Source: an uncultured SAR92 cluster bacterium (GTDB lineage: Bacteria; Pseudomonadota; Gammaproteobacteria; Pseudomonadales; Porticoccaceae). From it: DNA of 64,000 nt. The notes beneath the pieces are model-generated. The model searched no databases and was not told the DNA's origin. It saw only the letters and a list, made by a program, of their open reading frames with translations. The stretch spans positions 23,430-87,429 of the forward strand of contig CABZOI010000008.1 in assembly GCA_902527245.1 (NCBI GenBank). Reading direction: 5' to 3'. A program made the position numbers and the translations under genes. Positions 26,544 to 37,233 of this stretch are shown one piece after another; positions within the stretch are counted from its first letter, which is position 1, and every line of letters begins with the position of its first letter.

Positions 26544-28469
26544 ATGTCAAATAAGAAGAAAGCGAAGGCGCAAACGCTCGGATTTCAAACAGAGGCGAAA
26601 CAGCTCTTACATTTAATGATTCATTCTCTTTATTCCAACAAGGAGATATTTTTGAGAGAACTTATATCGAATGCGTCTGACGCAGCCGATAAATTAAGAT
26701 TCGAATCTCTGAATGATCCATCATTGCTAGAGTCAGACCCTGAGTTAAAAATACGTATATCTTTTGATGAAAAAGAAAAAACCGTGACGATATCAGATAA
26801 TGGAATTGGCATGTCAGAATCGGAAGTTATTGAGAATCTTGGCACGATTGCGAGATCTGGCACATCAGAATTTTTAAAAAATCTTACTGGAGATCAAAAA
26901 CAAGATTCACAATTGATTGGCCAATTTGGCGTTGGATTCTATTCTTCATTTATCGTTGCGAAGAAGGTTGTTGTTGAAACAAGGCGTGCCGGCTTAGATT
27001 CATCTGAAGGTATTAAATGGACATGTGAGGGAGAAGCAGATTATCAACTAGAACCTATCAAAAAAGAAGACAGAGGGACCTCTGTCACGATGTTCCTGAA
27101 ATCAGAGGAAAACGAATTCGCTAGTGAATGGCGGTTGAGAAGCATCGTCAAGAAATATTCTGATCACATATCGATTCCTGTTCAAATGTTGAAACAAGAG
27201 CCGCCCCCAACAGATGAAAATAAAGACGAAACTGTCATCTCAGAACCTGAATGGTCAGCAATTAACGATGCTCAAGCACTTTGGACAAAGCCTCGTAATA
27301 AAATAAAGGACGAGGAGTACAAGGAATTTTACAGACACGTATCCAGTGATTTCACTGATCCTTTGTCATGGAGTCATAACAAAGTTGAAGGCAAGCAAGA
27401 CTATACTAGTTTAATTTATATACCCTCTATGGCTCCGATGGATTTGTATCACAGAGATGCATCTAGAGGAATAAAACTGTACATCAAACGAACTTTTATC
27501 ATGGATGATGCAGAGCAATTTCTACCAATGTACCTCCGGTTTGTGAAAGGAGTGCTTGATAGTGCAGATTTACCTCTAAATATTTCCAGAGAGATTTTGC
27601 AAAAGACACCTATGGTCGAAAGTATTAAATCGGCCTTAACAAAACGTGTGCTTGATATGCTGTCTAAGCTCGCAAAAAAAGATCAAGAAAAATATGCTAC
27701 TTTTTGGTCTCAGTTTGGCACGGTTTTGAAAGAGGGGCCGAGTGAAGATCACACAAACAAGGAAAAAATCGCAAAACTATTTCTATTTTCTAGTTCCAGC
27801 ATGAATGATGAAAAGCCAACTGTGACGCTGGAAGGCTACGTGTCCCGAATGAAGGAGAAACAAAAGAAGATTTATTATGTAACTGGCGACAGTATAAGCT
27901 CATTGAGAAACAGTCCTTATCTAGAGGCATTCAAAAAACACAACATTGAAGTGCTTTTGATGCACGATCGAATAGATGAGTGGATGATGGGTTACTTAAC
28001 TGAGTTTGATGGAAAACACTTTCAAGATATCGCGAAGGGCGAATTAGATTTAGATGAAATCACGGATGGTTCTGGTGAAGAAAAGAAGACTGCGAAGAAA
28101 AAAGACTCCAAATCTGATGAAAAAGTCATTAGCAAAATTGGTGACATACTTGATAATAGGGTTTCTGGAGTTAGAACAACGAGTCGTTTGACTCACTCTC
28201 CTGCTTGTCTTGTTATCGGAGAGCATGATATGGGAGAGCAGATGAGAAAAATAATGGAAGCAGCGGGGCAGTCTGTGCCTGAAACCAAACCGACCTTAGA
28301 AATAAACGTCAAACATCCCCTTGTCAAAAAAATTAAAGGCTCCGACGAAAACAAAGAGGTTAAAATGCTTACTCAATTGTTATTTGATCAGGCATTACTC
28401 TCTGCGGGAAGACCTCTCGATGATCCGGCTAATTTTGTCAAAGGAATTAATAAATTGATGTTTTCATAA
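26544..28469 (+). CDS. htpG: Molecular chaperone HtpG (Hsp90)
   Basis: 641 residues, full length for bacterial Hsp90. The GHKL ATP-binding domain shows RELISNASDAADKLR (Asn43 region), DNGIGM (85-90) and GQFGVGFYS (lid/G3). The middle domain has the catalytic-loop NISREILQ, and a C-terminal dimerisation domain follows. A charged linker rich in Lys/Glu (EEKKTAKKKDSKSDEK) separates the middle and C-terminal domains. It folds and remodels client proteins under heat and other stress. An AGAGG site lies at 26533-26537. Its own heat-shock-like promoter suggests it is independent of the thioesterase genes before it. Confidence 0.97.
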   Translation: MSNKKKAKAQTLGFQTEAKQLLHLMIHSLYSNKEIFLRELISNASDAADKLRFESLNDPSLLESDPELKIRISFDEKEKTVTISDNGIGMSESEVIENLGTIARSGTSEFLKNLTGDQKQDSQLIGQFGVGFYSSFIVAKKVVVETRRAGLDSSEGIKWTCEGEADYQLEPIKKEDRGTSVTMFLKSEENEFASEWRLRSIVKKYSDHISIPVQMLKQEPPPTDENKDETVISEPEWSAINDAQALWTKPRNKIKDEEYKEFYRHVSSDFTDPLSWSHNKVEGKQDYTSLIYIPSMAPMDLYHRDASRGIKLYIKRTFIMDDAEQFLPMYLRFVKGVLDSADLPLNISREILQKTPMVESIKSALTKRVLDMLSKLAKKDQEKYATFWSQFGTVLKEGPSEDHTNKEKIAKLFLFSSSSMNDEKPTVTLEGYVSRMKEKQKKIYYVTGDSISSLRNSPYLEAFKKHNIEVLLMHDRIDEWMMGYLTEFDGKHFQDIAKGELDLDEITDGSGEEKKTAKKKDSKSDEKVISKIGDILDNRVSGVRTTSRLTHSPACLVIGEHDMGEQMRKIMEAAGQSVPETKPTLEINVKHPLVKKIKGSDENKEVKMLTQLLFDQALLSAGRPLDDPANFVKGINKLMFS

Positions 28470-28495
28470 TCAAAAATGTTATAAAGGGTTGTGCT

Positions 28496-29491
28496 ATGAA
28501 AATAGCAGTTCTTGGTGGTGGTAGTTTCGGTACTGTGGTGGCTAACCTAGTCGCAGAAAACGGTCATTCTGTTTCACTTTGGGCGAGGAGTGAGGGCACA
28601 GCAACATTGATGCAAAAGGAAAGGGTGAATCAACGATATCACCCGAACCATCGTTTGCATGACCATATTTCCGTGACCTCTGATTTAAAGCAGGTTCTTG
28701 AGATGGCGGAATTGCTATTCTTTGCTGTTCCTTCGAACGCTTATAAAGAACTTGCAAAGCTGGTCAGTTCGATAATTAAACCTGAAGTACCAATAGTTAG
28801 TACAGCCAAGGGATTTGGAGATCAGTTGTTGCTCCCCTCCCAAGTGCTTTCTGAACAAATGCCTGATAATCCAAATTGTACGATGAGTGGGCCAAATATT
28901 GCTGCGGAGATGGCTGATGGCGAGATAACCGCAACCGTTGTAGCAGGAACAGATAAATCAATTCGCCGAATAGTGAGAGAAGTTTTAAGCACAGATAGCA
29001 TGAGGGTATATGAGAATTCTGACCAATATGGCATAGAGCTATCAGGAGCCCTCAAAAATATTTATGCCATCATATCAGGAATTACAGAGGCAGTCGGTGC
29101 CGGTCAAAATACCAAAAGCCTGATATTCACAAGAGCGATTGCTGAGATGAATAGATTTTGCAGAGAATTAGGAGCAAATCCAATGACTATGTTGGGTCTT
29201 GGTGGAATTGGTGATCTTTTCGTCACATGTACTTCACCACTTAGTAGAAATTATAGAGTGGGCATGGCCATTGGTAATGGAGCGAGTCTTGAAGATGCAA
29301 TTAGCTCACTCGGACAGATCGCTGAGGGAGTTAATACCACAAAGCTTGTCAAAAAACATGCGGATGCAAAGGGTATTTATATGCCATTGCTAAGTGCGTT
29401 AAATGCTATTTTATTTGAGGGTTGTCCTATTTCCGAAAGTGTGCGTAAAATGATGTTATCAACACATAGCGTTGATGTGGAATCAGGATAA
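28496..29491 (+). CDS. gpsA: Glycerol-3-phosphate dehydrogenase [NAD(P)+]
   Basis: Reduces dihydroxyacetone phosphate to sn-glycerol 3-phosphate, the backbone of phospholipids. It is 331 residues. The Rossmann motif GGGSFGT is at 7-13, followed by FAVPSNAYKEL, STAKGF and SGPNIAAEMADG. The C-terminal domain has the catalytic Lys in ELSGALKNIYAI and GGIGDLFVTC. The gene starts 26 bp after htpG and is followed after six bases by a DUF4389 membrane protein. Confidence 0.96.
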   Translation: MKIAVLGGGSFGTVVANLVAENGHSVSLWARSEGTATLMQKERVNQRYHPNHRLHDHISVTSDLKQVLEMAELLFFAVPSNAYKELAKLVSSIIKPEVPIVSTAKGFGDQLLLPSQVLSEQMPDNPNCTMSGPNIAAEMADGEITATVVAGTDKSIRRIVREVLSTDSMRVYENSDQYGIELSGALKNIYAIISGITEAVGAGQNTKSLIFTRAIAEMNRFCRELGANPMTMLGLGGIGDLFVTCTSPLSRNYRVGMAIGNGASLEDAISSLGQIAEGVNTTKLVKKHADAKGIYMPLLSALNAILFEGCPISESVRKMMLSTHSVDVESG

Positions 29492-29497
29492 GTTTAA

Positions 29498-29914
29498 ATG
29501 AGAAAATTTCTATCACACATCAGAAGTGCTCAGCTTTGGACAAGGCTGGCTTATATGCTTGGTTTCTTGTTGCTTTTATCGTTTGTGCGCATAATTCTTT
29601 TACTTGTAATCGGTGGTCAGTTTTTAACGTTACTTCTAACCGGATCTGATAACAAAAATCTCAGAAATTTTGGACAAAGCTTGGCATCATGGATTCTTCA
29701 AATTATGCAGTTTCTTACATTCAATAGTAATTCTAAACCTTTCCCATTTGATGACTGGCCTAACTCAGTGCTTTCAGAAGGTTTTTCAATAGATGATGAA
29801 CCGAGTGTGACTGTTAATGAGGATGAGCCTGTAGATGATTCCGATATACCATCTTTCACGTCAGAGGGAACCTTTGATGTTGATACTGAGGTGAAAGGCT
29901 CCAAAAAGACGTAG
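29498..29914 (+). CDS. DUF4389 membrane protein
   Basis: 138 residues. The first 90 fit DUF4389: W-x-R-L-A-Y with a hydrophobic helix (about 15-45) leading to GGQFLTLLLTGSDNKNLRNFGQ, then the end motif KPFPFDDWP. The last 45 residues are a very acidic, probably disordered tail with many Asp and Glu. The start ATG is six bases after the gpsA stop, so the two are co-transcribed. The function of DUF4389 proteins is not established. Confidence 0.8.
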   Translation: MRKFLSHIRSAQLWTRLAYMLGFLLLLSFVRIILLLVIGGQFLTLLLTGSDNKNLRNFGQSLASWILQIMQFLTFNSNSKPFPFDDWPNSVLSEGFSIDDEPSVTVNEDEPVDDSDIPSFTSEGTFDVDTEVKGSKKT

Positions 29915-29964
29915 TCCTTTTCATGCAAGTTTAAGTAGTCCTCGAAAAGAAGGTTAAAACCAAT

Positions 29965-30822
29965 ATGACAACAGAATTTTTGCGAGAGCGAACCTTTGAG
30001 GTAAATGGTTTGCAGATCGCTTGTAAAGAATGGGGGAGACCAGGATTTACTCCAATCATAGCGTTGCATGGGTGGTTAGATAACGCTGCATCTTTTGATC
30101 ATTTAATACCCTTAATGAACAATGTTCATGTTATAGCTCTCGATATGATGGGGCACGGAAAGAGTAGTCATCGATCTGCAGATTCTTTCTATGAGCCATG
30201 GATTGATGTGGGTGATGTGATAAGTGTTGCGGATCAGATGTTGTGGGATGAATTTACACTTTTAGGTCATTCTAGGGGGGCTATAATTTCTGCTTTCATT
30301 GCTGGGACCTTCCCAGAGAGAATAAAAAATTTGTGTCTTATTGATGGGTATGTGCCATATCTACACTCCACAAAAAAATCTGGGGATCATCTCAAGAGAG
30401 CAATTAAGGAAAATAGAAGATTTAGTGTTGCCTCACCTACCTACTTTCGTGATTTTGAAAGAGCTGTGCATGCTCGAGTTGAAGGTTTCGTTCCACTTAC
30501 ACATCAGGCTGCGCTTACGCTTGCAAAAAGGGGTGTTTTCGAGGATGCGAATGGATTTTTCTGGGGTAATGATCAGCGATTGAAAGCCTCTAATCATATA
30601 AAATTTAGTGAGGAGCAAATAAGAAATTTCTACGAGAATATCATTGCTAATGTTATTTTGATCCTTGCAGAAAATAGTGCAATTGGAACGGCAGAGAGTC
30701 AGGAAAAATTCTTTGATTGGATCCCTCAAATGCAAGTAAAAAAATTACCTGGCTCTCATCATTTGCATCTAGAGGACAAATCTAAAGATATTGCCCTATT
30801 GTTGCAAACTTTGCTTAACTAG
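29965..30822 (+). CDS. Alpha/beta hydrolase, serine-hydrolase-like (SERHL) type
   Basis: 285 residues. The oxyanion region HGWLDNAASFDHLIPL (35-50), the turn DMMGHGKSSHR, the nucleophile elbow GHSRG with Ser103, and a C-terminal PGSHHLHLED with the catalytic His are all visible. The pattern matches the SERHL-like group common in gammaproteobacteria; substrates are unknown, perhaps esters. It lies 50 bp after the DUF4389 gene and converges on folE. Confidence 0.82.
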   Translation: MTTEFLRERTFEVNGLQIACKEWGRPGFTPIIALHGWLDNAASFDHLIPLMNNVHVIALDMMGHGKSSHRSADSFYEPWIDVGDVISVADQMLWDEFTLLGHSRGAIISAFIAGTFPERIKNLCLIDGYVPYLHSTKKSGDHLKRAIKENRRFSVASPTYFRDFERAVHARVEGFVPLTHQAALTLAKRGVFEDANGFFWGNDQRLKASNHIKFSEEQIRNFYENIIANVILILAENSAIGTAESQEKFFDWIPQMQVKKLPGSHHLHLEDKSKDIALLLQTLLN

Positions 30823-30906
30823 GAGACAGCCTGCGCATTTTGATTTAATTTTGATAATATAAATGCCATGAGGCAAATAAAAGACCATAAAATAATCTTT
30901 AATCGA

Positions 30907-31602
30907 CTAACGCCTCTGATTATTTAAGAAGTTATCCCGAAGACTTTGATCAGATTTGAAGAGCCCCCCTAAAGCACTTGTCTCAGTTCTGGAGGATGCA
31001 TCCATTATCCCTCTGGCTTTAACACAATAGTGTGTTGCATCTATAAACACTGCAACATCTCTTGTATCTAAGAGCGTTTGTAAGGCCACTAAAATCTGTT
31101 GAGTCAATCGTTCTTGAACTTGGGGCCGTTGAGCAAAAAATGAAACAATTCGGTTAATTTTGGACAGACCTATGATTTTTTTACCTGGCAAATATGCGAC
31201 ATTCGCCAATCCATCAATCGTTACAAAGTGATGCTCGCATGTGCTTATCACCTTTACAGCTTTAACCTTGATCATTTCCTCGGTATTCATTTTATTTTTT
31301 ATCAATGATATTTTGGGAAAACTCTCATAGTTTAAACCTGAAAAAATTTCATCAACGTACATCTTCGCTATCCTATGAGGAGTTTCTTGTAGGCTGTCAT
31401 CTTTTAAATCGAGACCAAGTGCTGTCGCGACTTGTGTCATGGCATCTCTGATACGAGTATACTTTTCATCACGAGATAATTTGATACCGCTCATTGGCGT
31501 CTCAAGACCCTTCTCAATAAGCGCGTTACGCACCATTTGAGCTTCTAATGACAGGTTAGATTGAAAGTCGGTGTCGCTTCTAGCAATTGCAGTTGATGGC
31601 AT
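30907..31602 (-). CDS. folE: GTP cyclohydrolase I
   Basis: First enzyme of tetrahydrofolate (and pterin) synthesis, converting GTP to dihydroneopterin triphosphate. It is 231 residues with a short N-terminal extension. The zinc ligands Cys122 and His125 (in CEHH) and Cys193 (in HYCVKARG) are present, as are the RPQVQERL and GLSKINRIV helices. A GGAGA ribosome-binding site precedes the ATG. It is transcribed alone, leftward, away from prmB. Confidence 0.95.
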   Translation of the reverse strand: MPSTAIARSDTDFQSNLSLEAQMVRNALIEKGLETPMSGIKLSRDEKYTRIRDAMTQVATALGLDLKDDSLQETPHRIAKMYVDEIFSGLNYESFPKISLIKNKMNTEEMIKVKAVKVISTCEHHFVTIDGLANVAYLPGKKIIGLSKINRIVSFFAQRPQVQERLTQQILVALQTLLDTRDVAVFIDATHYCVKARGIMDASSRTETSALGGLFKSDQSLRDNFLNNQRR

Positions 31603-31966
31603 GTCTAGTTTCTCCGAAAATTTTATTAAGTTTTTGCGATTAGATTAATTATTTTGTAGTTATTTTACCGCAGTACCGTGTACTCTAACTCTTTTACAGC
31701 TCAATTTTCAATAAATTTTACGCGAACCTCGCTTATTTCCTGACCTGTGGGTCTTATATGTCTCATAATTGAGAGCTAAGTTTACGAAAGACAACATAGT
31801 TTACTGGATCGAATTTTTGATGAGCTTGGACATCATGAACATGATTTATTTGCTAGGTATTTTTTTAATAAAAAATATTTGGCATCATTTTGTGTGGGTA
31901 AGTTTTGTAAACAGGGATCATCACGTTAATCTTATGGCGTTACAATGGAAATAAAATAAGGCTGAT
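31603..31966 (+). other. 364-bp intergenic region between folE and prmB
   Basis: This is the only gap over 300 bp in the window. It is very AT-rich and separates the divergent folE and prmB genes, so it must hold both promoters, but I see no convincing -35/-10 pair. A 61-codon open frame at 31769-31954 has a hydrophobic middle but no ribosome-binding site and no resemblance I recognise. No tRNA, repeat or riboswitch-like structure was seen. Confidence 0.5.
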
Positions 31967-32869
31967 ATGAAAGTGCATTCTAAAAAAACCAAATCTTTCC
32001 ATGATATTTTGATTTATGGCGAAAAATTATTTTCCGATTCAAATCTATATTTTGGTCATGGAACGACAAATGCCTGGGATGAGGCAGTTTGTTTATCGCT
32101 CCATGCGTTAGATTTGCCTCAAAACAGCTCAAACTTAGTACTTAAACGAATTCTCTCGAAAGATGAGTGCAAGATGATTTATTCTCTGTTTGATCAAAGA
32201 GTTGAGAGAAAGATTCCATCTGCTTATCTTACTGAGACGGCCTGGTTTTTAGATCGGCCTTTTTTTGTTGATACAAGAGTGATCATACCAAGATCACCAA
32301 TTGCGAATTTAATTCGAGCAGGCTTTAAGCCCTGGCTTGATCAGCCAACATCAATATTAGATCTGTGCACTGGTAGTGGTTGTATAGGGATTTCATGTGC
32401 TCATATTTTTGAGGAAGCAGAAGTGAGTTTATCTGATTTATCACTACAAGCTCTCGAGGTTGCAAAAATCAATATTGATCGTTTTGGATTGAAAGAAAGG
32501 GTGAGTATGCATTTATCTGATCTATTTGACGATATTCCTTGCACAAAATTTGACTTGATCGTTGCCAATCCTCCATATGTTGATGATAAAGATTTTGCAA
32601 ACATGCCAGATGAATATTCTCATGAGCCAAAAATGTCTCTGAAAGGAGGCAAAGATGGCCTTAAATTAGTAAAACGAATATTAAGGGACTCGGCAAAATT
32701 TTTGACAGATAAAGGTGTATTAATTGTTGAAGTAGGTAATTCACGTCTTGCCCTAGAGCAAACGTTCCCAGAGATTGCTTTCTTTTGGTTCGAATTCGAA
32801 GAGGGAGATGAGGGAGTATTTATGCTCACCAGTAATGAATTAAAGGCACATAGCGAATTGTTTAAGTAA
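31967..32869 (+). CDS. prmB: Ribosomal protein L3 N5-glutamine methyltransferase
   Basis: SAM-dependent methyltransferase, 300 residues, that methylates a glutamine of ribosomal protein L3. VIIPRSPIANLI (105-116) is the PrmB-type substrate loop (PrmC-like relatives have a different sequence here). DLCTGSGCIGIS (132-143) binds SAM and NPPYV (201-205) is the glutamine-methylating motif. It is followed by aroC, the usual order in gammaproteobacteria. Confidence 0.93.
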   Translation: MKVHSKKTKSFHDILIYGEKLFSDSNLYFGHGTTNAWDEAVCLSLHALDLPQNSSNLVLKRILSKDECKMIYSLFDQRVERKIPSAYLTETAWFLDRPFFVDTRVIIPRSPIANLIRAGFKPWLDQPTSILDLCTGSGCIGISCAHIFEEAEVSLSDLSLQALEVAKINIDRFGLKERVSMHLSDLFDDIPCTKFDLIVANPPYVDDKDFANMPDEYSHEPKMSLKGGKDGLKLVKRILRDSAKFLTDKGVLIVEVGNSRLALEQTFPEIAFFWFEFEEGDEGVFMLTSNELKAHSELFK

Positions 32870-32915
32870 GTATCGTATAATGGCCAACCGATGGATCTTT
32901 AAGGAATAATTTAGA

Positions 32916-33977
32916 ATGGCTGGCAACGCTTTCGGAAAACTTTTCTCAGTTACAACGTACGGAGAGAGTCATGGAGAGGCTATTGGTTGCATTGTGGATG
33001 GATGCCCACCCAATATCGAACTTAATGAAAATGATATTCAAACTGATTTAAATCGCAGGAAACCAGGACAATCTCGTTACACAACGCAAAGGAGAGAGGA
33101 TGACGAGGTTGTGATTCTGTCTGGAACATTTGAAGGAAAAACTACTGGAACTCCAATTGGTCTTTTGGTTAAAAATGAAGATCAAAAAACAAAAGACTAC
33201 AGTAAAATCAAAGATATATACAGGCCATCTCATGCAGATTATACATATGAAAAGAAATACGGTATTCGAGATTATCGAGGTGGTGGTAGAAGTTCGGCTA
33301 GAGAAACAACGATGAGAGTTGCTGCGGGAGCAATAGCAAAAAAGGTCTTGCGCGATACCCTTGGTGTTTCAGTTTATGGATTTGTGAGTCAGATTGGGGA
33401 TATTAGATATTCAAAATTTGATCGAAAAGTGATTAATCAGAATAGTTTTTTTACTCCTGATGAGGAACTTGTTCCTCAATTGGAGGATCTCATTACAAAA
33501 TTGCGAAAAGAGGGAGATTCAGTTGGAGCTGAGGTGACCGTTATTGCAACTAATGCCCCTGCAGGGCTTGGCGAACCAGTCTTTGATAGGCTTGATGCAG
33601 AGATTTGTCATGGTTTAATGAGTATTAATGCTGTGAAAGGAGTAGAAATAGGTGAGGGCTTCAAATGTGTCAGTAGTTTGGGATCTCAATTCCGAGATGA
33701 AATTGATTCCAGTGGATTTCTCTCAAATTCTGCGGGAGGTATTCTGGGAGGCATATCAACTGGCCAAGATATATTGGCAAAACTTGCTCTAAAACCAACT
33801 TCAAGTATTCGCAAATCGGGTCGAACCTTGAACACAGCGGGTCAAGAAGTAGAAGTCAGTACGACTGGACGTCATGATCCTTGTGTTGGGATAAGGGCAG
33901 TTCCTATCGCGGAGGCAATGATGGCTATAACAATATTAGACCATTATCTGAGGGATAGGGCGCAAAACCACAGATAA
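32916..33977 (+). CDS. aroC: Chorismate synthase
   Basis: Last step of the shikimate pathway: converts EPSP to chorismate using reduced FMN. It is 353 residues, normal length. The signatures [17 protein letters not shown] near the start, the [15 protein letters not shown] loop, and [19 protein letters not shown] are all intact, as is the C-terminal [18 protein letters not shown]. It sits between prmB and leuC. Confidence 0.97.
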   Translation: MAGNAFGKLFSVTTYGESHGEAIGCIVDGCPPNIELNENDIQTDLNRRKPGQSRYTTQRREDDEVVILSGTFEGKTTGTPIGLLVKNEDQKTKDYSKIKDIYRPSHADYTYEKKYGIRDYRGGGRSSARETTMRVAAGAIAKKVLRDTLGVSVYGFVSQIGDIRYSKFDRKVINQNSFFTPDEELVPQLEDLITKLRKEGDSVGAEVTVIATNAPAGLGEPVFDRLDAEICHGLMSINAVKGVEIGEGFKCVSSLGSQFRDEIDSSGFLSNSAGGILGGISTGQDILAKLALKPTSSIRKSGRTLNTAGQEVEVSTTGRHDPCVGIRAVPIAEAMMAITILDHYLRDRAQNHR

Positions 33978-34009
33978 TCTTTTTTCATATCTTATATTGA
34001 GCGTTTCAA

Positions 34010-35444
34010 ATGATAAATAAGACACTTTATGACAAGCTTTGGGATAATCATCTGATCAAAAGTCGAGAGGATGGATCGAGCCTGATCTATATTGATAGGC
34101 ATATTCTTCATGAGGTTACGTCACCTCAAGCGTTTGAGGGCCTAAAACTTGCAGGCAGAAAGCCTTGGCGAATTGATACCAATATTGCGACTACTGATCA
34201 TAATATTTCGACTGATATCTCTGAGCGAAAGGGAGGCATCAATGGAATTCCTGACGAGACATCTCGTATTCAGGTAAAAAACACTCAATGACAATTGTAA
34301 TTTTTATGGTATCAAAGAATTTGAGATGAATGATCCTGGTCAAGGAATCGTTCATGTGATGGGACCAGAGCTTGGAGCAACATTGCCAGGAATGACTGTT
34401 GTTTGCGGTGATTCTCATACAGCAACGCATGGAGCTATAGGTTGTCTTGCCCACGGAATCGGAACATCAGAGGTTGAACATGTTTTAGCAACCCAGTGTT
34501 TAGTGACAAAAAAAATGAAGAATATGCGCATCACAGTTAATGGTGATCTGTCTGAAGGCCTTACACCAAAGGATGTTATTCTCTCGATTATTGGCCATAT
34601 TGGCACCGCTGGTGGGAATGGACATGCAATAGAATTTGCGGGGACAGTTTTTGAAAATATGTCCATAGAGGGACGAATGACGGTATGCAACATGGCAATT
34701 GAAGCTGGTGCAAGAGTTGGTCTCGTTGCAGTTGATGAGAAGACTATAAGTTATTGTAAAAATCGGTTATTCGGACCAAATGAATATCAAATTGATAATG
34801 CAGTTCGTTACTGGAGAACTTTGCATAGTGATAAAGAAGCATTATTTGATAAAGAGGTAGAATTGACTGCAGATAGTATTAGCCCTCAAGTCACATGGGG
34901 GACATCTCCTGAAATGGTTTGCTCAGTTACAGAGTCTATTCCAGATCCCATGACTTATGAATCTTTGGATCGTCAGAAAAGTTATAGTGCAGCATTGGAA
35001 TATATGAATTTGAAACCTGGGATTCCAATGACAGAAATACGCATCGATAAGGTATTCATTGGGTCATGCACTAATTCTCGAATTGAGGATTTGCGGGAGG
35101 CTGCAAAAGTTATTGAGGGTAAGAAAATTTCAGCCACAATCAAGCAAGCTATTGTAGTTCCAGGATCTCAGATGGTCAAAGCGCAGGCAGAGAAAGAGGG
35201 TTTAGATAGAATTTTTAAAAATTCCGGATTGGAATGGAGAGAGCCAGGCTGTTCAATGTGTCTAGCAATGAATTCAGATAAATTAAAACCAGGGGAGCAC
35301 TGTGCGTCAACATCAAACAGAAATTTTGAAGGGCGACAAGGAAGTGGTGGAAGGACTCATCTGATGAGCCCAGCAATGGCTGCGGCGGCGGCAATCTCTG
35401 GAAAAATAACTGATGTACGAGATTTTCTAATTAACGATATCTGA
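34010..35444 (+). pseudogene. leuC: 3-isopropylmalate dehydratase large subunit, broken by a +1 frameshift
   Basis: LeuC isomerises 2-isopropylmalate in leucine synthesis and carries a [4Fe-4S] cluster. Here it lies in two frames. The N-terminal part (34010-34291, from [15 protein letters not shown] through DHNIST and IQVK) ends in a TGA; the rest (continuous from about 34280, first ATG at 34326) starts in the next frame. Around 34275-34280 a run of six A's follows GGT. With five A's the text reads QVKTLNDNC and continues uninterrupted as [16 protein letters not shown], the expected LeuC sequence. Everything else is intact, including [10 protein letters not shown] and the cluster cysteines in GSCTNSR and GCSMC, giving about 477 residues. 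Upstream aroC and downstream leuD are normal. This is a sequencing/assembly error in the homopolymer or a real recent mutation. Confidence 0.9.
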
Positions 35445-35452
35445 GATAACAA

Positions 35453-36109
35453 ATGATCGAACCTTTTATCACTCACCTAGGTTTAGTTGCGCCACTAGAT
35501 AGAATCAATGTGGATACTGACATGATAATTCCAAAGCAATTTCTTAAATCTATAAAAAGGACTGGTTTCGGTAAAAACCTTTTCGATGAGTTGCGCTACC
35601 TTGATGAAGGATATCCTGGTCAGGATTGTGAATCGAGACCACTGAATATGGAGTTTTCGTTGAATAATCCTAGATATAAAGATGCATCGGTTTTATTAAC
35701 GAGAAAAAACTTTGGGTGTGGGTCATCGAGAGAGCATGCACCATGGGCGCTGCGTGATTATGGTTTCAAAGTTATTTTAGCGCCTAGTTTCGCTGATATA
35801 TTTTATAATAATTGCATTAAAAATGGTTTACTACCAGTCACACTTTTAGACTCTGAAATTGATTCTTTATTTGAACAATTACTCAAAGGTAAGGAACTAG
35901 CACTTGATGTAGATCTCCCGAATCAAACAGTTAAAGCTTTAAATGGTATCGATCTTAAATTTAGTTTCTGTATTGATTCGTTCTATAAACATTGTCTAAT
36001 TAATGGATTAGATGAGATAGCTCTGACTCTTCAAGACTCTAAATTAATAAAAGAGTTTGAGTCTGCCCACGCATTTAAGTTTCCATGGACTTTTGGAGCA
36101 ATTAAGTGA
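35453..36109 (+). CDS. leuD: 3-isopropylmalate dehydratase small subunit
   Basis: Partner of LeuC, 218 residues. Early [15 protein letters not shown] and the conserved [13 protein letters not shown] substrate-binding loop are present. Its TGA overlaps the GTG of leuB (GTGA), so leuD and leuB are translationally coupled. The ORF begins eight bases after the leuC stop. Confidence 0.96.
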   Translation: MIEPFITHLGLVAPLDRINVDTDMIIPKQFLKSIKRTGFGKNLFDELRYLDEGYPGQDCESRPLNMEFSLNNPRYKDASVLLTRKNFGCGSSREHAPWALRDYGFKVILAPSFADIFYNNCIKNGLLPVTLLDSEIDSLFEQLLKGKELALDVDLPNQTVKALNGIDLKFSFCIDSFYKHCLINGLDEIALTLQDSKLIKEFESAHAFKFPWTFGAIK

Positions 36110-37203
36110 CTTCCAATAACATTTTGGTATTGCCCGGAGATAATATTGGCCCTGAGATTACATCAGAAGCTGTGAAAGTGATTAATCAGGTAAAGCAATC
36201 GTTTAATCTTGATGTAAATGTTGCCTATGGTGTAATAGGTGGCGAAGCAATAGATAATTTTGGACATCCATGTCCAATAGAGACAATTAATCTCGCAAAA
36301 TCTTCAAAGGCCATACTGTTGGGTGCCGTAGGTGGTCCTAAATGGGATAGTCTTGAGTTAGTATCTCGACCAGAACAAGGATTATTGAAAATAAGAAAGG
36401 AGCTCGACTTTTACGCTAATCTCAGGCCAGCATGTATTTTCGATGACCTATCAAATTCTTCGTCTCTAAAATCAGAGATTTTAGAAGGATTGGATCTGTT
36501 AATTGTCAGAGAGCTCGTTAGTGGTATTTATTTTGGTGAGCCAAGAGGTATCTTTACGAATGATGCGGGTGATAGGGAGGGTTTTAATACGTACAGGTAC
36601 TCTGAACCTGAGATAAGACGTATTGCTAAAATCGCATTTAAACTATCAATGCAAAGAAATAAGAAATTGTGCTCGGTAGACAAGTCTAACGTTTTGGAAG
36701 TAACAAGACTATGGCGCGAAATATTGATTGATGAATCAGAAAATTTTCCTGAGGTAGCGCTAACTCACATGTATGTGGATAATGCCGCGATGCAGTTAAT
36801 TAGTAACCCGAGACAATTTGACGTAATCGTTACTGGCAATATGTTTGGTGATATTCTATCAGACATTTCAGCCATGTTGACTGGATCTATAGGAATGTTG
36901 CCCTCCGCATCTTTGAATTCTGATAACCGCGGGTTATATGAACCTTGCCATGGATCTGCCCCAGATATTGCGGGTAAGGGTATTGCTAATCCCCTTGCGA
37001 CAATTCTCTCTGTTGCCATGTTGTTCAGACACTCTTTGGCACTTGAGGATGCTGCAAAAGTCATAGAATTATCAGTAAAAGAAGTTTTGTCTGAGGGTTA
37101 TCGAACAGTTGATATATTCACCAACTCGATAGAAGAAAAATGTCTTAGCACGATAGAAATGGGTGATATGGTTATCAAGAAGATAAAGGAACTAGTCCAC
37201 TGA
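36106..37203 (+). CDS. leuB: 3-isopropylmalate dehydrogenase
   Basis: NAD-dependent oxidative decarboxylase of leucine synthesis, 365 residues, starting at GTG inside the leuD stop. [10 protein letters not shown] near the start, [11 protein letters not shown], the arginine-containing LLIVREL and the metal/NAD-binding [15 protein letters not shown] followed by [18 protein letters not shown] are all as in LeuB. Intact leuD and leuB argue that the leucine pathway is under selection. Confidence 0.97.
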   Translation: MTSNNILVLPGDNIGPEITSEAVKVINQVKQSFNLDVNVAYGVIGGEAIDNFGHPCPIETINLAKSSKAILLGAVGGPKWDSLELVSRPEQGLLKIRKELDFYANLRPACIFDDLSNSSSLKSEILEGLDLLIVRELVSGIYFGEPRGIFTNDAGDREGFNTYRYSEPEIRRIAKIAFKLSMQRNKKLCSVDKSNVLEVTRLWREILIDESENFPEVALTHMYVDNAAMQLISNPRQFDVIVTGNMFGDILSDISAMLTGSIGMLPSASLNSDNRGLYEPCHGSAPDIAGKGIANPLATILSVAMLFRHSLALEDAAKVIELSVKEVLSEGYRTVDIFTNSIEEKCLSTIEMGDMVIKKIKELVH

Positions 37204-37233
37204 TATGAGCATTAATCGAAGTATGGAAATAAG

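Noticed and set aside
31769..31954. 61-codon open frame between folE and prmB
   Set aside because: No ribosome-binding site, no recognisable family, in very AT-rich intergenic DNA where chance frames are common.
34273..34282. A-AAA-AAC, the classic -1 slippery heptamer, at the leuC frameshift, suggesting programmed frameshifting
   Set aside because: The downstream frame is reached by a +1 (or -2) shift; a -1 shift would enter the third frame. No programmed frameshifting is known for leuC.
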